Origin: an uncultured Clostridia bacterium
GTDB taxonomy: Bacteria; Bacillota; Clostridia; Christensenellales; CAG-138
Direction: 5' to 3'
Assembly: GCA_947304365.1 (NCBI GenBank)
Contig: CAMZAY010000023.1
Coordinates: forward strand, 1-9,606
Length of the DNA: 9,606 bases
Every line of letters starts with the position of its first letter. Positions within the stretch are counted from its first letter, which is position 1. The notes below the pieces were generated by a model. The model worked only from the letters and a program-made list of their open reading frames with translations. It was not told where the DNA came from and did no database searches. Position numbers and translations under genes: made by a program. Of this stretch, positions 6,462 to 9,606 are shown piece after piece.

Positions 6462-7142
6462 ATGATCTGTCCGAATTGCGGTCATACCGCCAAAGATAAC
6501 GACCGTTTCTGCATCAAATGCGGTTCCCTTTTAAAGAAGCCGGAGCCCGAGCCCATTGAAGAGCCCGCGCCCGTTGAGGCTGCGGAAGCAGTCGAGACCG
6601 TTTGCGAAGAGGCCGCCGAAGCTGTCGAGGCCGTTCCCGAGGAGGCCGCCGAAGCTGTCGAGGCCGTTTGCGAAGAAGCTGCCGCTGCGCCCGAAAAGGC
6701 GCTCGATGAGTTCGGTATCGAACCTGCCGACCCCTGCGCCGTGGAACCCGCCCCCGTTGAAGAGCCTGCTCCCGTTGCGGAGCCCGCGCCCGTTGAAGAG
6801 CCCGCTCCCGTTCGCGAGGAATATGTCGCCGAGCCCGAGCCCGTCGTTATCCCTCCCGTGAAGGAAGCGCCCGCAGAGAATAAGAGCGTGCTCGACAAGC
6901 CGCTTTCCGTTTGGGGCTATCTCTGGAGGATCGTGCTCTTTGCGATACCGATCTTCAACATAATCCCCCTGTTCACGATGGCGTTCTCCTCCGGCATCAA
7001 CAAGAACAGCAAGCATTTCGCTTCCGCCGTGCTGATCATTATGATCATCGGCATGCTGATCTGCATCGGCATTCTTATCGCCGCTCTTGCGATAAGCGAT
7101 CCCACCAGCATCCGCGACACGCTGACGAGGATATTTACCTGA
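6462..7142 (+). CDS. Zinc-ribbon protein with Glu/Pro/Ala repeats and two membrane segments
   Basis: The 226-residue protein begins with a zinc ribbon, CPNC (Cys3, Cys6) and CIKC (Cys17, Cys20), as in many small Firmicute membrane proteins of unknown function. Residues 27-140 are low complexity: first 11-residue EEAAEAVEAV-type repeats, some with a Cys, then PAPVEE/PAPVAE repeats. Two hydrophobic segments follow at about 152-173 and 187-211, with a short polar tail. The extended acidic linker would hold the ribbon away from the membrane in the cytoplasm if the N terminus stays inside. The first two 11-residue units are encoded by identical 27-base stretches (6609-6635 and 6642-6668). Start choice is supported by a strong ribosome binding site. 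I do not know its function; a scaffold or sensor role would be a guess. Confidence 0.85.
   Translation: MICPNCGHTAKDNDRFCIKCGSLLKKPEPEPIEEPAPVEAAEAVETVCEEAAEAVEAVPEEAAEAVEAVCEEAAAAPEKALDEFGIEPADPCAVEPAPVEEPAPVAEPAPVEEPAPVREEYVAEPEPVVIPPVKEAPAENKSVLDKPLSVWGYLWRIVLFAIPIFNIIPLFTMAFSSGINKNSKHFASAVLIIMIIGMLICIGILIAALAISDPTSIRDTLTRIFT
6609..6668 (+). repeat. 33-base-period tandem repeat inside the zinc-ribbon gene
   Basis: The 27 bases at 6609-6635 are repeated without change at 6642-6668, with a period of 33 bases (11 codons). A diverged unit follows. Exact identity at the base level points to recent duplication by slippage or recombination, so length variation between strains is likely. Confidence 0.85.
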
Positions 7143-7159
7143 TCGGATGAAAAGAAAGA

Positions 7160-7198
7160 GGCTTCCGGGGCATTTGCCCGGAAGCCCTTTATTATGCT
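7160..7198. terminator. Bidirectional terminator between converging genes
   Basis: Bases 7160-7169 pair perfectly with 7177-7186, with a short loop. The plus side continues CTTTATTATGCTTTTT, and the minus side continues TCTTTCTTTT. It serves the zinc-ribbon gene (ending 7142) and aroE (ending 7202) from opposite sides. Confidence 0.8.
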
Positions 7199-7201
7199 TT
7201 T

Positions 7202-7945
7202 TCAGAACTCCGCCTCGACGCCCGTCCATATCTTGAACGCGCGAAGCGCCTGCATTTTAAGCATGCTCTCCCCCGTCAGCAGGAGGACGCCCCTCTTTTT
7301 TGCCTCGAGCGCAAGGGCTGTCTCGCGCCCGTTCACGTACACCATATCGAACACGACGGACGGCGCGAGGCTGTCGAGTAACCCCGTGTACGCGAATTCC
7401 TCATGCCCGTCCATGCCGAGAGGAGATGCGTTGATGAAAAGATCCGCATGCCCGCCCGGATCGGAAACGAGGCGCTCCGGAAAAGGCGTACTGTCCTTCG
7501 GCATCCTTGCAAGCAAGCGGACGTTCGCGCCTCTTTTTTTAAGCGAACACGCCGCGGAGAGCGCGGCCCCTCCCCTGCCGAGTATCGCAGCCTCTGCGCC
7601 GCAGACGGAGACGCCGGCCGTAAAAAGCGCGTCGCAAAGCCCTTCGCCGTCGGTATTGTGCCCTATGAGGCGGCCGTCCCTGAGCTCCGCGATATTCACG
7701 GCTCCACAGGCGGAAGCGCTCTCGTCGAGCGAATCGAGATACGGTATTATCGCCCTTTTGAGCGGCATTGTGACGGCAAATCCCGAAAGACCTTTCGTTT
7801 TGGTTTTAAGCTCCTTAATTTCGCCGACGCCCATGCGAAGCATTCCGAACTCCGCGTCCATCCCGTATTTTTCAAACAGGGCGTTATAAAGCTCGGGCGA
7901 GCGGCTGTGCGCTATGGGATCCCCCAGTACGGCGTAATGCTTCAT
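7202..7945 (-). CDS. aroE: Shikimate dehydrogenase (NADP+)
   Basis: AroE reduces 3-dehydroshikimate to shikimate in chorismate biosynthesis. With the start at 7943-7945 the protein has 247 residues, slightly short for the family (E. coli about 272). This start is preferred over a longer frame beginning at 7987 because AAGGAG lies about 9 bases before it, the promoter lies at 7976-7984, and the protein then begins MKHYAVLGDPIAHSRSP as AroE should. Visible motifs are the substrate serines S14/S16 in HSRSP, VTMPLK with catalytic Lys63, GAVN with Asn84, NTDG with catalytic Asp99, the nucleotide loop GRGGAA (123-128), NASPLGM (172-178) and Gln232. Differences from the common pattern are Ala for Asn before VT (57) and Leu before K63. 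It is transcribed away from aroQ, which supplies its substrate. Confidence 0.93.
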   Translation of the reverse strand: MKHYAVLGDPIAHSRSPELYNALFEKYGMDAEFGMLRMGVGEIKELKTKTKGLSGFAVTMPLKRAIIPYLDSLDESASACGAVNIAELRDGRLIGHNTDGEGLCDALFTAGVSVCGAEAAILGRGGAALSAACSLKKRGANVRLLARMPKDSTPFPERLVSDPGGHADLFINASPLGMDGHEEFAYTGLLDSLAPSVVFDMVYVNGRETALALEAKKRGVLLLTGESMLKMQALRAFKIWTGVEAEF

Positions 7946-7975
7946 AAAACGACGCTCCTTAAAATCTTCTTTTTG

Positions 7976-7984
7976 ATTATACCA
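7976..7984 (-). promoter_or_regulatory. Extended -10 promoter of aroE
   Basis: On the minus strand the sequence is TGGTATAAT, an extended -10 (TGN) joined to a perfect TATAAT at 7976-7981. No good -35 box is present at the expected place (around 7999-8004), which is normal for extended -10 promoters. The site is the mirror image of the aroQ promoter at 8000-8008. Confidence 0.65.
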
Positions 7985-7999
7985 CAAAACGCGCCGATA

Positions 8000-8008
8000 T
8001 GGTATAAT
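8000..8008 (+). promoter_or_regulatory. Extended -10 promoter of aroQ
   Basis: TGGTATAAT on the plus strand, with TATAAT at 8003-8008. The predicted transcript start near 8015 leaves a leader of about 16 bases holding AAGGAGG six bases before the GTG start at 8031. Its expected -35 region (7980-7985) overlaps the -10 of aroE, so the two promoters probably cannot be occupied at once. Confidence 0.65.
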
Positions 8009-8030
8009 GGGAAAAAAAAGGAGGCAAACC

Positions 8031-8471
8031 GTGAGGATACTTGTATTGAACGGACCGAATCTCGATATGACGGGAAAACGCGAGCCCGAGGTTTACGGCA
8101 CGAGGAGCCTTGAGGATATCATCCGCGCCCTTGAGGCGCACGCTGCGGAGCACGGCGCTTCCGTCGAGCACATACAGACCAATTATGAGGGCAGGCTGAT
8201 AGACGAGCTCCACGCCTCGGGAGACGCGTTCGACGGCGTGCTGATAAATCCCGGCGCGCTCACCCATTACTCCTACGCCCTGCGCGACGCCATCGCCTGC
8301 ACCCCCGTCCCCGTGGGCGAGGTGCACATGAGCGATATAACAAAGCGGGAGCCCTTCCGCGCGGTCGACGTGATCGAGGACGTCTGTGCGTTCCGCGTGA
8401 TGGGCATGGGAGCCAAAAGCTATACCGTCGGGCTCGACAAACTGATCGAAACGATAGAAAAAACGAAATAA
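8031..8471 (+). CDS. aroQ: 3-dehydroquinate dehydratase, type II
   Basis: AroQ dehydrates 3-dehydroquinate to 3-dehydroshikimate, the step before AroE. The 146-residue length is typical of the dodecameric type II enzyme. Family motifs are all visible: RILVLNGPNLDMTGKREPE near the N terminus, Arg17, the catalytic Tyr22 in VYG, QTNYEGRLIDELH, INPGALTHYSYALRDA with Asn73, EVHMSDITKREPFR with catalytic His99, and Arg110. The start is GTG at 8031, with AAGGAGG six bases upstream. An in-frame ATG at 8007 is rejected because it overlaps the -10 box and would add residues unlike the family. Confidence 0.95.
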   Translation: MRILVLNGPNLDMTGKREPEVYGTRSLEDIIRALEAHAAEHGASVEHIQTNYEGRLIDELHASGDAFDGVLINPGALTHYSYALRDAIACTPVPVGEVHMSDITKREPFRAVDVIEDVCAFRVMGMGAKSYTVGLDKLIETIEKTK

Positions 8472-8513
8472 CGGCGCATATCAAGCCGCAAAAAACCGGC
8501 TCTTCGCATGACA

Positions 8514-8548
8514 AAAGGCCATCCCTTTCGGGATGGCCTTTGGCTTTT
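8514..8548. terminator. Bidirectional terminator between aroQ and the cohesin-like gene
   Basis: Bases 8514-8525 and 8530-8541 form a perfect 12-bp stem with a TTTC loop. On the plus strand it is followed by TGGCTTTT, and on the minus strand by the U-tract TTTTGTC. A weaker 5-bp hairpin lies just before it (8484-8501). Confidence 0.85.
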
Positions 8549-8564
8549 AAAGACAGTCCGTCGA

Positions 8565-9606
8565 TCAGTCTTCCTTCTTGCGGAAGATGACAACGCCGGC
8601 ACCGGTCGCAATGGCAAGTACGCCAAGGCCGGCAAGGCTGACAGCACCGGTCACAGGGGGATTCGGGCCAACGGAGCCGGGAGTTACGATACCGTTCGTT
8701 GCGGTGAACGGGATGGGCTCGGCATTGGCGGCGCCAACGGGCATGTAACCGAACTCGGAAACAACTACCTCGATGACGGTGGGCTCGGTGAACTTATCGG
8801 ATACCTTGAACTTGAGGTTGGCGATGACGCCCTCGGCAGTCATACCGTCGGTGGGCATTACAACACCAAGACGGATGGAACCGGGAACGGTCTCGGTATC
8901 AACGACGATGATGGCATCCTCGACGGAGTTGAGGACCTCACCGTTCTCGAAGCCGATCAGGGTGAGAACAGCGGGATCGTAGTTGAGAGCAACGTTGAGG
9001 AGATGCGCCTCGTAATCACCGGAAATGGTGAAGGGCAGGGTGATCTCGGAACCGGGAGCAACGTTCTCCTTGCTGCCCATTACGAACTCAACGGGAGTGG
9101 GAACAACAGGCTCGGCGGGGGTGATGATACCATCGACAAGCTCGCACTCGAGGGGCTCGGCATTGGCGGCGTCAACGGGCATATAACCGAACTCGTTGAT
9201 CGTCATGGCAACGGTGGTGGGCTCCGCGAAATCATCAGCGGTCTTGAAGGTGAGGTTCATGAGAACGCCTTCGCCGGTCATGGGATCCTCAGCGCAGACA
9301 ACGCCGATGTAGATCTTGCCGGGAGTCTCGGTATCAACGCTGGTGAAAGCGCCTTCGATACCGGTGATGAACTCGCCAAGCTCAGCATCAACAAGGGTCA
9401 GAACGTCGGCATCGTAATCGATGACGGCATTGAGGATATGGGCTTCGTCATTGAAGACCGCCTCAACGGGAACAGTCACCTCGTCGCCGGGCTTAACGTT
9501 GTCCTTGCTGCCGATGGTGATCTGGTTGCCCTCTACGGGTTCGGGCTCGGTGGGTTCGGGCTCGGTGGGTTCGGGCTCGGTGGGTTCGGGCTCGGTGGGT
9601 TCGGGC
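8565..9606 (-). CDS. Cell-surface protein with two cohesin-like domains (5' end beyond the window)
   Basis: Only the last 346 or so residues are seen; the frame stays open from the stop at 8565 to the right edge, so the start and any signal peptide are outside. An apparent start at 9479 is an internal GTG (Val). In order there are: a PTEPE repeat linker at the edge, a first cohesin-like domain beginning ITIGSKDNVKPGDEVTVPV, a second beginning FVMGSKENVAPGSEITLPF, and a C-terminal anchor with NPPVTG, a hydrophobic segment of about 20 residues, and RKKED. Each domain shows family hallmarks: G(D/S)E(V/I)T(V/L)P near the start, YD(A/P)(D/A)VLTL in the middle, and GV(L/I)xNLxFK near the end. Cohesins bind dockerins in cellulosomes and related surface complexes; dockerin binding here is inferred. 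NPPVTG resembles non-canonical sortase signals, but plain membrane anchoring is equally possible. Confidence 0.75.
   Translation of the reverse strand, partial: PEPTEPEPTEPEPTEPEPTEPEPVEGNQITIGSKDNVKPGDEVTVPVEAVFNDEAHILNAVIDYDADVLTLVDAELGEFITGIEGAFTSVDTETPGKIYIGVVCAEDPMTGEGVLMNLTFKTADDFAEPTTVAMTINEFGYMPVDAANAEPLECELVDGIITPAEPVVPTPVEFVMGSKENVAPGSEITLPFTISGDYEAHLLNVALNYDPAVLTLIGFENGEVLNSVEDAIIVVDTETVPGSIRLGVVMPTDGMTAEGVIANLKFKVSDKFTEPTVIEVVVSEFGYMPVGAANAEPIPFTATNGIVTPGSVGPNPPVTGAVSLAGLGVLAIATGAGVVIFRKKED
8715..9195 (-). repeat. Near-identical 43-base segments in the two cohesin-like domains
   Basis: Bases 8715-8757 and 9153-9195 match at 41 of 43 positions, while the rest of the two domains has diverged more. 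They encode the same stretch, EFGYMPV(D/G)AANAEP, at the end of each domain. Local gene conversion or strong purifying selection could explain this. Confidence 0.7.
9540..9606 (-). repeat. Perfect 15-base tandem repeat encoding a PTEPE linker
   Basis: The unit TTCGGGCTCGGTGGG (plus strand) occurs four full times without change (9540-9599) and continues into the window edge. It encodes Pro-Thr-Glu-Pro-Glu on the minus strand. Such Pro/Thr/Glu linkers commonly separate modules of surface proteins. The full copy number is not visible. Confidence 0.9.

Noticed and set aside
6531..7229. Open frame of 232 codons on the minus strand opposite the zinc-ribbon gene
   Set aside because: Its repeats mirror those of the plus-strand gene, which has a zinc ribbon, promoter and strong ribosome binding site.
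7946..7987. Fourteen-residue N-terminal extension of aroE
   Set aside because: It spans the aroE -10 box and the ribosome binding site that belongs to the start at 7945.
8007..8030. ATG at 8007 as the aroQ start
   Set aside because: It overlaps the -10 box; the GTG at 8031 has a well-placed AAGGAGG and gives the normal N terminus.
1..9606. CRISPR array, phage, toxin-antitoxin or transposase genes
   Set aside because: No regularly spaced repeats with unique spacers and no recognisable integrase, transposase, phage or toxin protein were found. The tandem repeats at 6609-6668 and 9540-9606 are coding.

Overview
The window looks like chromosomal DNA from a low-to-mid GC Clostridia-type Firmicute, probably a gut-associated Oscillospiraceae/Christensenellaceae-like lineage. 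This is an inference from strong GGAGG-type ribosome binding sites, the MurA and M23 peptidase types, an ECF sigma/anti-sigma pair of the kind common in these bacteria, and a cohesin-domain surface protein. No rRNA, tRNA or CRISPR array is visible. Most of the window is GC-rich coding sequence, but roughly the first 2.1 kb is visibly more AT-rich and full of repeats.

Layout. (i) 1-1482: an anti-sigma factor and an ECF-type sigma-70 factor on the minus strand, overlapping by 4 bases. They are flanked by three copies of a promoter-like motif (GATATT, 11 bases, TGCGTG, then a TTATAT-like box), all pointing left. (ii) 1483-2177: a gene-free region with hairpins, a nested palindromic repeat element, and a possible orphan plus-strand transcript. 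(iii) 2178-6331: a minus-strand cluster glnS, membrane-anchored M23 peptidase, murA, transcribed from a good promoter next to glnS. (iv) 6404-7142: a divergent plus-strand gene for a zinc-ribbon, Glu/Pro/Ala-rich, two-pass membrane protein, with its own promoter and a terminator shared with the gene facing it. (v) 7202-8471: aroE (minus) and aroQ (plus), two shikimate-pathway genes transcribed away from each other from overlapping extended -10 promoters. (vi) 8565-9606: the 3' part of a minus-strand gene for a surface protein with two cohesin-like domains, a PTEPE-repeat linker and a C-terminal membrane anchor; it runs off the right edge.

How the genes fit together. The sigma/anti-sigma pair is probably a self-regulating envelope or stress switch, and the repeated promoter motif is the best candidate for its target site. 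The glnS cluster joins translation (Gln-tRNA charging) with peptidoglycan work (MurA commits UDP-GlcNAc; the M23 enzyme would cut or remodel the wall). AroE and AroQ catalyse consecutive steps of chorismate synthesis. No complete undescribed system is evident. The observations most worth testing are the three-copy promoter motif, the nested palindromic element with its possible small RNA, and the promoter that overlaps the upstream candidate start of glnS.
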